12,576 bases of DNA from an uncultured Bacilli bacterium (GTDB taxonomy: Bacteria; Bacillota_I; Bacilli_A; RF39; UBA660): positions 1 through 12,576 of the forward strand of contig CARJCM010000042.1 of assembly GCA_948999435.1 (NCBI GenBank). Reading direction: 5' to 3'. How positions within the stretch are numbered: the stretch's first letter is position 1; each line of letters opens with the position of its first letter. Made by a program: the position numbers and the translations under genes. This document shows, one piece after another, positions 1 to 6,154 of the stretch. The notes under the pieces are model-generated. The model made no database searches. It had not been told where the DNA came from and saw only the letters and a list, made by a program, of their open reading frames with translations.

Positions 1-592
1 CTTCTCGTTCTTTATCTTTACCAAACATTTTATTTTTGATGAATTTTACTAATCTACTAAATAGATTTTTGAAATAATCAACCATTTCTTGTAAGTGTTT
101 ATTATCGATTTTTAACTCTTTAATCTCTTTGTTTTTATTATCAGTATTTTTAGATAAAGTATCAACTTTAAGTGATAATGCTTTATTGTTTTCAGTTAGT
201 ATCTTAATCTTTTCTCTATTTTCTTGTAATTCAGTATCAACATTGTTTAAGGTTACTGATAACATTTCAGTTTTCTTAAAATCTTTGTTAGTATCTTGTA
301 CCTTATCAATATTCTATAATTTTATTTCTATTACTTTCTGAAATAGTGTAATATTTTTAACTATTGGTGCTTTTTTAAGATTATTGATAGTATCTTTAAT
401 ATCATTTGTAGTATTATCTAATTCATTAGACTTTTTACTTGCAATTTCTAGTGCTTCTTTGTTCTTATTAAGTTCTTCTTTCATTGCTTAATAGTTAGTC
501 ATATCTTTAACATTTATATCTTTATTTCTACCTTTTTCGCGTCTTTTTAAAATATTATTAAGACCATATTCTTTAAGTAATCTTCTAGTTCT
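1..592 (-). pseudogene. Decayed MobV-type plasmid mobilisation/recombination protein (C-terminal part)
   Basis: Read on the minus strand from about 592 to the window edge, one frame gives a continuous lysine/glutamate-rich coiled-coil protein. It starts with a segment containing EYGLNNILKRREKGRNKDIN and a following YxAMKEEL stretch, which resembles the linker and coiled coil behind the catalytic domain of MobV/Pre relaxases. The frame is broken by TAA at 488-490 and TAG at 314-316; each could arise from a glutamine codon by a single C-to-T change. The N-terminal relaxase domain is absent: upstream of about 592 the frame stops and small gene A takes over. The C-terminus lies beyond position 1. 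MobV proteins nick plasmid DNA at oriT; this copy cannot do so. Family assignment rests on the linker and coiled coil only, so it is moderate; that it is broken is clear. Confidence 0.6.
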
Positions 593-846
593 ACTAATTT
601 AATCTTTTTACCTAAATTACCTATATAAATATCAGTAGAATAGTTAAATGCTAGAAAAGTAACATTATTTATAATGATTTTATGAGGTTCTAGGTAGTTC
701 AAGTTAGTATTGTTAATACGTTTAATACTACCATTGATAATCTTTGGTGTAGTGTGGCAAAACTCACAAATAAACTCTATACGTTGTTTTAAACTACTTT
801 CCATTTCTAACTTTTGTGAAGTAAACTTTATCATAAAATGCACCAT
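547..846 (-). CDS. Small protein A of unknown function (EPHK motif), paralogue of small protein B
   Basis: 99 residues; function not recognised. Residues about 53-58 read EPHKII within a hydrophobic, beta-like stretch. The second half aligns with the 94-residue protein at 6155-6439 (shared NG, TNL, EPHK[IV]II and LE...L...M positions), so the two are paralogues. It has a CEFC pair near residues 27-30 that B lacks. The start at 846 follows a GGAAAGGA-type ribosome binding site. The gene lies downstream of a consensus promoter and a leader ending in an intrinsic terminator, and its 3' end overlaps the mob remnant, so its C-terminus may have been changed by that junction. The neighbouring relaxase debris suggests a mobile-element accessory gene. 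No transmembrane segment or helix-turn-helix is obvious. Confidence 0.6.
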   Translation of the reverse strand: MVHFMIKFTSQKLEMESSLKQRIEFICEFCHTTPKIINGSIKRINNTNLNYLEPHKIIINNVTFLAFNYSTDIYIGNLGKKIKLVELEDYLKNMVLIIF

Positions 847-1004
847 CCTTTCCTTGTTAATTCTTTTGTAAACACAAAAAAATCAACCCGAACGGATTGA
901 TATGTATCTCAAGTTCAAACTATAAAAGTTCGAACAGAAACGTCACTGGAGCAGATGATAATAGGGTTTTAAACCTAAAATCTAAAAAATATCCCTCACT
1001 CGTT
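847..1004 (-). promoter_or_regulatory. Structured leader of small gene A (candidate attenuator)
   Basis: About 158 nt separate the predicted transcription start from the start codon. On the minus strand the leader carries, in order, a GAGGGATATTTTTT stretch, a short GGTTTAAAACC palindrome, GCTCCAGTGACGTT, an 8-bp hairpin at 913-935 (GTTCGAAC / GTTTGAAC, 7-nt loop), a spacer, then the terminator at 875-901. The leader of small gene B has the same order and spacing. A possible GTG-started uORF of eight codons begins at GTGACG and ends in the loop of the first hairpin, but it lacks a purine-rich ribosome binding site. No known riboswitch class was recognised. Confidence 0.5.
875..901 (-). terminator. 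Intrinsic terminator in the leader of small gene A
   Basis: On the minus strand an 8-bp stem (ATCAATCC / GGGTTGAT with one G-U pair, GTTC tetraloop) at 882-901 is followed by a run of seven T. It sits about 30 nt before the start of small gene A and downstream of that gene's promoter, so transcripts must read through it. This suggests attenuation rather than simple end-of-gene termination. Confidence 0.75.
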
Positions 1005-1010
1005 AAATAG

Positions 1011-1039
1011 ATTATATGATAAAACTTAGGAAAAATCAA
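1011..1039 (-). promoter_or_regulatory. Promoter of small gene A
   Basis: Minus-strand -35 TTGATT (1034-1039) and -10 TATAAT (1011-1016) are separated by 17 nt. This is a near-consensus sigma-A promoter that would start transcription near 1004. Confidence 0.7.
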
Positions 1040-1061
1040 TAGCCATATAGGAATTTTGATA

Positions 1062-1077
1062 GAAATATAGTATAATT
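1062..1077 (+). promoter_or_regulatory. -10 region of the unknown gene at 1107
   Basis: The plus-strand box AAATATAGTATAATT contains a perfect TATAAT about 30 nt before the start codon. The same 15-nt box precedes the UvrA2-type gene at 6701. No convincing -35 is visible at either, so an extended -10 or an activator is possible. Confidence 0.5.
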
Positions 1078-1106
1078 TAGTTAGTTGAAATCTTGGAGGT
1101 ACTATT

Positions 1107-2069
1107 ATGAATAAAACTATATTTGATGTTTTAAGTAAAGATGTAGATTTAAAAAAAGAAATAGAAAAATTACATAATTTGTTTAGCTCTGAAAAATTAG
1201 TAAGAACTCAATATAATTATAATAGTAAATTTATGGAAACCACTTATGAAGAATTATGCGATAAACATTTAGCTTTATGGGAATTTAGAAATACTTGGGT
1301 GTCTCTATATGATATTGAGTGTGAAATAGGAGTTCATTTATATAGGAATCCAAATGCAGAAATGACATGTATTCTGTATTGTGAATTAATATTAAATATG
1401 CAAAAATTTATAAAAACTAAAATAAACGAAAAGTATTATAAAATAATATTAGATGATGGTATTTTAATAGGAAATATTAATCAATTAATTGAAAAGCTAA
1501 ACTATACAATTATAGATGAGCCAAATAAAGTAACACTGGTTAAGAAAAATATTGATGCCGAATTGGCAGCTGTTACTGTTGATAATAATGATGTGAGTTT
1601 AGATATTTTAAAGTATAATGACATAAGAATTAAAAACAATATAAAAGAAAAATGTATTATACTATTTAATATTTATAAATACTATGAAGGTCAAAAACCT
1701 AAACTTAAACAAAGTAATAATAAATTATGTACCTTAATAGATAAATTATATAATACTTCTAATATTAGACATAACAATGAAACTGGATATAAAGAAAATG
1801 AAAAATTTACTAAATTAGAAATTGAAGAAATATTACAATTATATGATGAACTATACTTTTTAATAATTTATGCTATAAGAATTCCAGAAGTATTAAACAT
1901 TATGAACGATACTTTCTTAAAGTTGCCTATTAGAAATTTTTTTAAATTTTGCTCACAAAGTATAAATATAATAGAAACTAATGCTGGCATAATAACAAAA
2001 AAGTATTTTAAATATGTTAGCATATTTGGAAATTCTATTCCAAGTTTTTTAAGCATCATTGGAGTATAA
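1107..2069 (+). CDS. Protein of unknown function, C-terminus probably altered by read-through into an antisense gene remnant
   Basis: 320 residues; not recognised with certainty. It is rich in Lys, Asn and Ile, has no signal peptide, and looks largely helical and cytosolic. Residues about 215-258 hold NTSNIRHNN followed by a charged then hydrophobic helix. This resembles the R/H motif region of some HEPN-type proteins, but the canonical RxxxxH spacing is not present, so HEPN is only a weak suggestion. The start at 1107 follows TTGGAGGT. From about residue 270 onward the coding sequence is exactly antisense to a recognisable CPBP-protease N-terminus (minus strand 2140 to about 1920). The last 50 or so residues are therefore probably accidental, and the native C-terminus was lost at a junction near 1900-1920. 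It is divergent from small gene A, an arrangement repeated by small gene B and the UvrA2-type gene. Confidence 0.65.
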   Translation: MNKTIFDVLSKDVDLKKEIEKLHNLFSSEKLVRTQYNYNSKFMETTYEELCDKHLALWEFRNTWVSLYDIECEIGVHLYRNPNAEMTCILYCELILNMQKFIKTKINEKYYKIILDDGILIGNINQLIEKLNYTIIDEPNKVTLVKKNIDAELAAVTVDNNDVSLDILKYNDIRIKNNIKEKCIILFNIYKYYEGQKPKLKQSNNKLCTLIDKLYNTSNIRHNNETGYKENEKFTKLEIEEILQLYDELYFLIIYAIRIPEVLNIMNDTFLKLPIRNFFKFCSQSINIIETNAGIITKKYFKYVSIFGNSIPSFLSIIGV

Positions 2070-2140
2070 CACAAGAAAGAAAAAACATAAACTATAAAAA
2101 TCCATAATGCTATCCTTATTTTATCTTTTATTATAATCAC
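1868..2140 (-). pseudogene. Truncated CPBP-family intramembrane protease (N-terminal fragment)
   Basis: The minus-strand frame gives about 73 residues that look like the first two transmembrane segments of a CPBP (CAAX protease and bacteriocin-processing) protein: a hydrophobic helix with FSFLCYTPMML, a GIEFP turn, a second helix around VIMPALVSIIFIL, then an NLKKFL segment. After roughly residue 75 the similarity stops and a short unrelated tail ends in a stop at 1868. The catalytic EE, FR and H motifs, which lie further downstream in the family, are missing. The only in-frame start is a GTG inside GTGAGGTG, or an ATA where an ATG may have been, so the start is also doubtful. It overlaps the 3' end of the plus-strand gene at 1107 and lies 18 nt after the gene at 2159-2371. 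It is read as host DNA cut by the accessory region to its left. Confidence 0.55.
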
Positions 2141-2158
2141 CTCACTTTAAAAGTGTAC

Positions 2159-2371
2159 TTAATATTTATTTATCCTATTGAAAATTACTGTTTTATTTTT
2201 CATTGATATTTTACCAACTTCATATCCATATTCTTTAGATTCTTTTTTATAAGTTAAAAATGAATGATCTATTTCAAATCCTATAATGTTCTTAATTTCT
2301 TCATAAGATAAGTTATATTCTTCTTTATTGTTTTCCTTTAAATACTTCCATAATGGCACATATTTGCTCAT
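2159..2371 (-). CDS. Small conserved protein (DUF7662-like)
   Basis: 70 residues with the pattern MSKYxPLWxYL...LSYEEIxxIIGFEIDHSFLTYKKE followed by YGYEVGKIS and a final beta-like stretch (KNKTVIFNRI). This pattern is familiar from small stand-alone Firmicutes proteins grouped around DUF7662. Their biochemical role is unknown to me, although the family is often found in mobile or defence-rich regions. The start at 2371 follows AAAAGGAG at about 11 nt, a long but acceptable spacing. It sits downstream of the ABC permease with a 76-nt gap and upstream of the CPBP fragment, on the same strand as both. The fold name is recalled from memory, so confidence in the gene is higher than in the family label. 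Confidence 0.7.
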   Translation of the reverse strand: MSKYVPLWKYLKENNKEEYNLSYEEIKNIIGFEIDHSFLTYKKESKEYGYEVGKISMKNKTVIFNRINKY

Positions 2372-2447
2372 CTTTGATACAACTCCTTTTAATATATACT
2401 AGACATTACTAAATATTTTTTTAATCAATGGTTGTAATTTACTTACT

Positions 2448-3080
2448 TTAATATTCTTTTCTTTTATATATAACTTCTGATATTTTATAAGAAACATACA
2501 ACATTATAATTATAACGATAGGAATAATAATCATCATATAGTTTTCTAAAAATGCTAATCCCTGTATAATGGATTCAAAATCAATATATTTTGATAAAAC
2601 ACCACCAATTAACGCAAATCCAAATACAACTATAAATATTGCAATTCTTGCTTTTTCTACACCAAACTTATAAATAGCAGGATACATAATGCTCTGTAAT
2701 AAAGTAGTTGCAAATATTGCTCCCATTATTGTTTCTCCCATACTTTCTAAATTTATAGTTTTAGTGCGATAATAACCAATTATTATCGTTAAAATTGCTG
2801 TTATTATCACTGTTACTAGAATAAGTAATATTGTTGCTATGTACTTTGCTCTTACACTATTCTTTCTTCCATCTGGTAAAGAACAAACATAAGCGTCCCA
2901 TTTATTATAACTATCATAACTAAATGTTGACAGCATTGTTACTACACACATAAATGGAAGTAAAAAAGCCAAACTCATTGATTCTTGAAATGCCATAACA
3001 ATATACACAAATAATAAAATTAACCAAGTTTTAAAATTCCCTTTTAACATTAAGAAATCCTTTTTAATTAAACCTATCAT
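2448..3080 (-). CDS. ABC-2 family transporter permease
   Basis: 210 residues with about six hydrophobic segments (near residues 17-32, 36-52, 84-106, 120-135, 143-165 and 180-200). After the second segment comes FSYDSYNKWDAYVCSLP, the conserved cytoplasmic motif of the ABC-2_membrane_5 type permeases found in GntR-ABC operons. It would form the membrane half of an exporter whose ATPase is the preceding gene. Its ATG shares one base with the ATPase stop (TAATG), so translation is coupled. Transporters of this layout respond to cell-envelope stress or peptide antibiotics in related bacteria, but the substrate cannot be read from the sequence. The gene looks intact. Confidence 0.85.
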   Translation of the reverse strand: MIGLIKKDFLMLKGNFKTWLILLFVYIVMAFQESMSLAFLLPFMCVVTMLSTFSYDSYNKWDAYVCSLPDGRKNSVRAKYIATILLILVTVIITAILTIIIGYYRTKTINLESMGETIMGAIFATTLLQSIMYPAIYKFGVEKARIAIFIVVFGFALIGGVLSKYIDFESIIQGLAFLENYMMIIIPIVIIIMLYVSYKISEVIYKRKEY

Positions 3081-3937
3081 TATTTTTCTCCTTTCACCAT
3101 CAATACCATTAAATCTTCTAATGATATTTTATCTACGGTATTTATATTATATTTTTTCTTAAATTCATTTTTATTTTCAACTAATAACTCACATTCATAT
3201 TTTGTTTTCTTATGCTTAATATAATCTTGCTTATCTATTTTATTAAATTCAGATTCAGTACATTTTACAATTCCATATTGTTCTATTAGTTCATCTTTCG
3301 TTTTTGATAGTATGATTTCTCCATCATTGATAAAAGTTATATAATCAGCAATATGTTCTAAATCACTTGTAATATGACTTGATAATAATACTCCACATTC
3401 TTCATTTTGAATAAAATCTCTAAAAATATCTATTACTTCATTTCTTGCAATCGGATCTAATCCACTTGTTGGCTCATCAAGAATTAAAAGTTTTGGGTGA
3501 TGGGAAAGTGAGGTTGCTATTTCTAACTTTTTTCGCATTCCTTTTGAATAAGTTTTTATTTGCTTATCTTTTGGTAAATTAAAATCCGTTAAGTATTTAA
3601 AATATAAATCTGAGTCCCAATTTTTATATACATCTTTCATAATAGTATTTATATCTTTTGGCAAAAGTATTTCTGGAAAGAACATATCATCCAAAACCAC
3701 ACCTATATCTTCCTTTATTTCTCTTTCATTCTTTTTATTATCAAAACCAAATACTTTTACTTCTCCTTTGTAATTTCCAATTATATTTAAAATAGACTTA
3801 ATAGTTGTCGTTTTTCCTGCACCATTTTCTCCAATAAATCCCATAATCATACCTTTTGGCAATTCAAAACTAATATTTTTTAATTCAAATCCAGTATATT
3901 TTTTAGATAAATTTTTTACTTCTAAAATGTTTTCCAT
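3080..3937 (-). CDS. ABC transporter ATP-binding protein (YtrB-like)
   Basis: 285 residues. Walker A GENGAGKT at 36-43, a variant signature YSKGMRKK near 130-137, Walker B LLILDEP at 150-156, D-loop SGLD and the H-loop histidine at 188 are all present, so it should hydrolyse ATP. Residues about 213-285 form the accessory C-terminal domain typical of this subfamily (TKDELIEQYGIVKC ... LEDLMVLMVKG). The same 73-residue domain is found at the end of the serine recombinase at 4512-5936. The start ATG immediately follows the stop of the GntR gene, and the ribosome binding site (GGAGGAG) lies in the end of that gene. It forms an exporter with the permease that follows. Confidence 0.92.
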   Translation of the reverse strand: MENILEVKNLSKKYTGFELKNISFELPKGMIMGFIGENGAGKTTTIKSILNIIGNYKGEVKVFGFDNKKNEREIKEDIGVVLDDMFFPEILLPKDINTIMKDVYKNWDSDLYFKYLTDFNLPKDKQIKTYSKGMRKKLEIATSLSHHPKLLILDEPTSGLDPIARNEVIDIFRDFIQNEECGVLLSSHITSDLEHIADYITFINDGEIILSKTKDELIEQYGIVKCTESEFNKIDKQDYIKHKKTKYECELLVENKNEFKKKYNINTVDKISLEDLMVLMVKGEK

Positions 3938-4315
3938 TTATTTCTCCTCCTCATATAAAATATCCAATATTTCTGTTATAGTCTTTTTTTCGATATTATT
4001 TGTTTTTGCAAGTGTTACTACTGTATCTAGCAAATTCTCAATTTTATTTAATTGTTCCTCTCTTGCAACATCAAGATTTACTTCTGCTACATAAAACCCT
4101 TTAGAGGGAATCGTTACGACATACCCATCACGTACTAATTCCTCATAAGCATTTTTTGTTGTTATTACACTACATCTTAAATCTTTTGCAAGTGTTCTTA
4201 TGGATGGCAATAATTCTCCAGACTTAAGTTCATTAGATACTATTTTTGCTTTTATTTGTTCTCTAATTTGCTCATATATAGGAACACCACTTGAATTACT
4301 GATTATTATTTCCAT
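3938..4315 (-). CDS. GntR-family transcriptional regulator (YtrA subfamily)
   Basis: 125 residues. The winged helix-turn-helix spans about residues 10-76 (PIYEQIREQIKAKI, LLPSIRTLAKDL, TTKNAYEELVRDGYV, SKGFYV). A short helical tail of about 45 residues, with no ligand-binding domain, is the hallmark of the YtrA subfamily. These proteins repress their own ABC-transporter operon until cell-envelope stress or a cationic antibiotic relieves repression. The gene is first in a tight three-gene operon with zero or one base between genes. Its promoter carries a perfect inverted repeat, the likely self-binding operator. The start at 4315 follows GAGGTGAG. Confidence 0.9.
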   Translation of the reverse strand: MEIIISNSSGVPIYEQIREQIKAKIVSNELKSGELLPSIRTLAKDLRCSVITTKNAYEELVRDGYVVTIPSKGFYVAEVNLDVAREEQLNKIENLLDTVVTLAKTNNIEKKTITEILDILYEEEK

Positions 4316-4329
4316 AACTCACCTCACTC

Positions 4330-4348
4330 GTATATATACATTATATAC
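4330..4348. promoter_or_regulatory. Operator-like inverted repeat for the GntR repressor
   Basis: GTATATA-TACAT-TATATAC is a perfect 7-bp inverted repeat with a 5-nt centre. It overlaps the -10 element and the transcription start of the GntR operon. YtrA-type regulators bind AT-rich palindromes at this position, so autorepression is likely. Confidence 0.65.
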
Positions 4349-4368
4349 AGATTATACACAGCTGTCAA
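4340..4368 (-). promoter_or_regulatory. Consensus promoter of the GntR-ABC operon
   Basis: Minus-strand -35 TTGACA (4363-4368), 17-nt spacer and -10 TATAAT (4340-4345) are all perfect sigma-A consensus. So strong a promoter fits an operon that is normally held off by a repressor. Confidence 0.88.
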
Positions 4369-4372
4369 TATT

Positions 4373-4404
4373 AAAAAGAGAAATTATAAAAATAATCTCT
4401 CTTT
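4373..4404 (-). terminator. Intrinsic terminator after the recombinase/peptide transcript
   Basis: On the minus strand a 13-bp stem (AAAGAGAGATTAT / ATAATTTCTCTTT, one G-U pair, TTTT loop) ends in a T run. It separates the recombinase transcription unit from the GntR promoter. Confidence 0.8.
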
Positions 4405-4414
4405 GATTTTTATT

Positions 4415-4510
4415 TTAATTAAAGTTTTTAATTTTCTTTTGTGATATATACCAAGATATTAAATAAGCTATAATACTAATACTGCAAATAATAAGTAATG
4501 TTAAATTCAT
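4415..4510 (-). CDS. 31-residue single-helix membrane peptide coupled to the recombinase
   Basis: The minus-strand ATG at 4510 lies one base after the recombinase stop (TAATATG). It encodes a peptide with a hydrophobic helix (LTLLIICSISIIAYLISWYI) and a basic tail (QKKIKN), ending at 4415. It is followed at once by the terminator at 4373-4404. An AGGGG sequence about 10 nt upstream could act as ribosome binding site, but coupling to the recombinase is the more likely way of translation. Position and overlap mimic the ATPase-permease junction of the ABC operon, yet it does not resemble that permease. It could be a remnant of whatever gene once followed the captured ABC tail, a small membrane toxin-like peptide, or a chance reading frame. 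Confidence 0.4.
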   Translation of the reverse strand: MNLTLLIICSISIIAYLISWYISQKKIKNFN

Positions 4511-4511
4511 A

Positions 4512-5936
4512 TTAGACACACCCCTTTACATACATTAACATTATATCTTCTATTTTTATGTTATCCATAATAACATTTGGATATTTTTTCTCTAGTTCTT
4601 TTTTATTTTTAATTAGTATTTCATAACCATAATTCATTTTTCTGTATCTTATTATATCTTTTTTATCAATATCATTAAATTCTTTTAATTTACATTTTAT
4701 AATTCCATAATTATATATAAGATTATCTTTTGTTTCTTCAATTTGCATTTTTATACTTTTTTCTTCATCTATGAAATCATCTTGTTCAATATTACTATTT
4801 AAATAGGCATTTTTAATGCGTTTTAGCTTAGTATTTAGTTCTTTTAATATCTTCTCATATCTTTTTATTTCAAGTGTTAAATCTTCGTTAAAAAAGGATT
4901 TATAGTTATTATCAATAAGCAGATAGTAATCTAACATATCATTTAAGAATAACATCAGTGGTTGCTCTATCTTTTTCTCATTAATTCTTGTATTACAACA
5001 ATTACATTTGTAATAGATTTGAGTAGGTTTATTCTTAGAAGTAGTAGAAGAACCACCCATAATTTTATGACATTTTGAACATACAATCTTCTGCATATAA
5101 ACATAGGTGTGCTTTCTAGTATAGTTCTTTAAATTCTTTTCTTTTTGCTTTTGTACTAATTCAAAATCATGCTTATCAATAATAGCAGGGCATACATCTT
5201 CAAGTAGGATAGTTTCCTCGTTTTGTATTCGTTTTCTGTGTTGATAATTGCCTGCATAAATATAATTAGATAACATTCTATCAATAGTAGTTGTTCTCCA
5301 ATTACGATTTAAAACATTTTTCTCATTTAATTGTTTCGTAATAGTACATACTGATAAACCATTTAAATAAGATTTAAAAATATCTTTTACAACTTCACTT
5401 TCTACTTCATCAATAACAAGTTCCTTATTGATTTTGCAATAACCAATAGGAGCCTTTCCAGAAAAATGTCCTTTCTTGGCTGCTCCCATTAAACCAAATT
5501 TAGTTCTTTCTGAAGTCCTTTCAATTTCTAATTGAGCAAGTATAGTAGTCATTCTCATAAAGAATACTCCAGTAGGAGTAGAAGTATTAATCTCTTCACA
5601 TTCACTTTCTAGATCACATTTGTATTCTTCAAGTAATTTACAAATAGTTTCTAAGTCTTGAATAGAACGAGTTAATCTATCTAACTTATAAACAAGTATT
5701 TTATTTATCTTCCCATCTTTCATATCTTGTATCATCTCTTTAAATTTAGATCGATTCATACTTTTAGCAGAAACTCCTTCTTCACGATACACTTTGTAAA
5801 TCTTATATCCTTTCCATTCACACAACCTTTTAAGACTTTCTTCTTGCTCATCTAAACTAAAACCAAACCTAGACTGATCCTCTGTACTCACACGAGGATA
5901 AATCCCTACAACAAAGTTCTTCTTTTCTCCGTTCAT
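4512..5936 (-). CDS. Large serine recombinase with a captured ABC-ATPase C-terminal domain
   Basis: 474 residues from the ATG at 5936, chosen because AAAGGAG lies just upstream; the longer TTG-started frame from 5966 has no comparable site. Domains in order: resolvase catalytic domain about 7-150 with nucleophile Ser17 in YPRVS and the arginine motif YKLDRLTR; recombinase DNA-binding domain about 160-265 (GKAPIGY, a helical region around TITKQLNEK, the YAGNY stretch); zinc ribbon with Cys286, Cys289, Cys311 and Cys314; coiled coil about 352-400. It would integrate and excise DNA between short att sites. Residues 402-474 are not recombinase-like: they align without gaps to residues 213-285 of the ABC ATPase at 3080-3937. 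The recombinase portion proper is therefore only about 400 residues, shorter than usual TnpX/phage types. Two terminator-like hairpins lie between promoter and gene. Confidence 0.92.
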   Translation of the reverse strand: MNGEKKNFVVGIYPRVSTEDQSRFGFSLDEQEESLKRLCEWKGYKIYKVYREEGVSAKSMNRSKFKEMIQDMKDGKINKILVYKLDRLTRSIQDLETICKLLEEYKCDLESECEEINTSTPTGVFFMRMTTILAQLEIERTSERTKFGLMGAAKKGHFSGKAPIGYCKINKELVIDEVESEVVKDIFKSYLNGLSVCTITKQLNEKNVLNRNWRTTTIDRMLSNYIYAGNYQHRKRIQNEETILLEDVCPAIIDKHDFELVQKQKEKNLKNYTRKHTYVYMQKIVCSKCHKIMGGSSTTSKNKPTQIYYKCNCCNTRINEKKIEQPLMLFLNDMLDYYLLIDNNYKSFFNEDLTLEIKRYEKILKELNTKLKRIKNAYLNSNIEQDDFIDEEKSIKMQIEETKDNLIYNYGIIKCKLKEFNDIDKKDIIRYRKMNYGYEILIKNKKELEKKYPNVIMDNIKIEDIMLMYVKGCV

Positions 5937-5964
5937 ATTTTTTCTTCTCCTTTCTTTGAACGAC

Positions 5965-5992
5965 AAAAAAACACAAGAGAATTTCCTTGTGT
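5965..5992 (-). terminator. Terminator hairpin just upstream of the recombinase start
   Basis: On the minus strand ACACAAG / CTTGTGT (7 bp, 8-nt loop) at 5971-5992 is followed by seven T, ending about 30 nt before the recombinase ATG. It lies downstream of the recombinase promoter, so it would act as an attenuator. Confidence 0.75.
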
Positions 5993-6015
5993 CAAGAACT
6001 ACAAAAATACATAAA

Positions 6016-6046
6016 AATATACGAGTACTTACAATTTTCGTATATT
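6016..6046 (-). terminator. Second terminator-like hairpin in the recombinase leader
   Basis: On the minus strand AATATACGA / TCGTATATT (9-bp perfect stem, 13-nt loop) is followed by TTTATG. The T run is short, so it could be a weak terminator or an anti-terminator partner of the hairpin at 5971-5992. Confidence 0.5.
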
Positions 6047-6049
6047 ACC

Positions 6050-6078
6050 ATAATAACACATTTTTACCGGAAAGTAAA
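6050..6078 (-). promoter_or_regulatory. Promoter of the serine recombinase
   Basis: Minus-strand -35 TTTACT (6073-6078), 17-nt spacer and -10 TATTAT (6050-6055). It gives an untranslated leader of about 105 nt containing two hairpins. Confidence 0.5.
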
Positions 6079-6154
6079 CGGACATCGAAAAATAATTTTT
6101 GCTCGCAAACCCTTATAAATAAAGGGAAAAATAAAATTTCAAAAAATTTCTTTT

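Noticed and set aside
129..341. Open frame of 70 codons on the plus strand
   Set aside because: It is antisense to the mob coiled-coil remnant, has no ribosome binding site, and its Ser/Leu/Phe bias is what antisense of Lys/Glu-rich coding gives.
314..490. Stop-codon reassignment (TAA/TAG read as Gln), as in some recoded phages
   Set aside because: Every intact gene in the window ends in TAA and has no internal TAA or TAG, so decay of the mob gene is the simpler reading.
870..1004. T-box or other known riboswitch in the leader of gene A
   Set aside because: There is no T-box sequence, specifier loop or conserved core of a riboswitch class that could be recognised; it is kept only as an undefined structured leader.
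4200..4406. Open frame on the plus strand across the GntR gene
   Set aside because: It is antisense to the conserved winged helix and covers the operator and promoter; there is no ribosome binding site.
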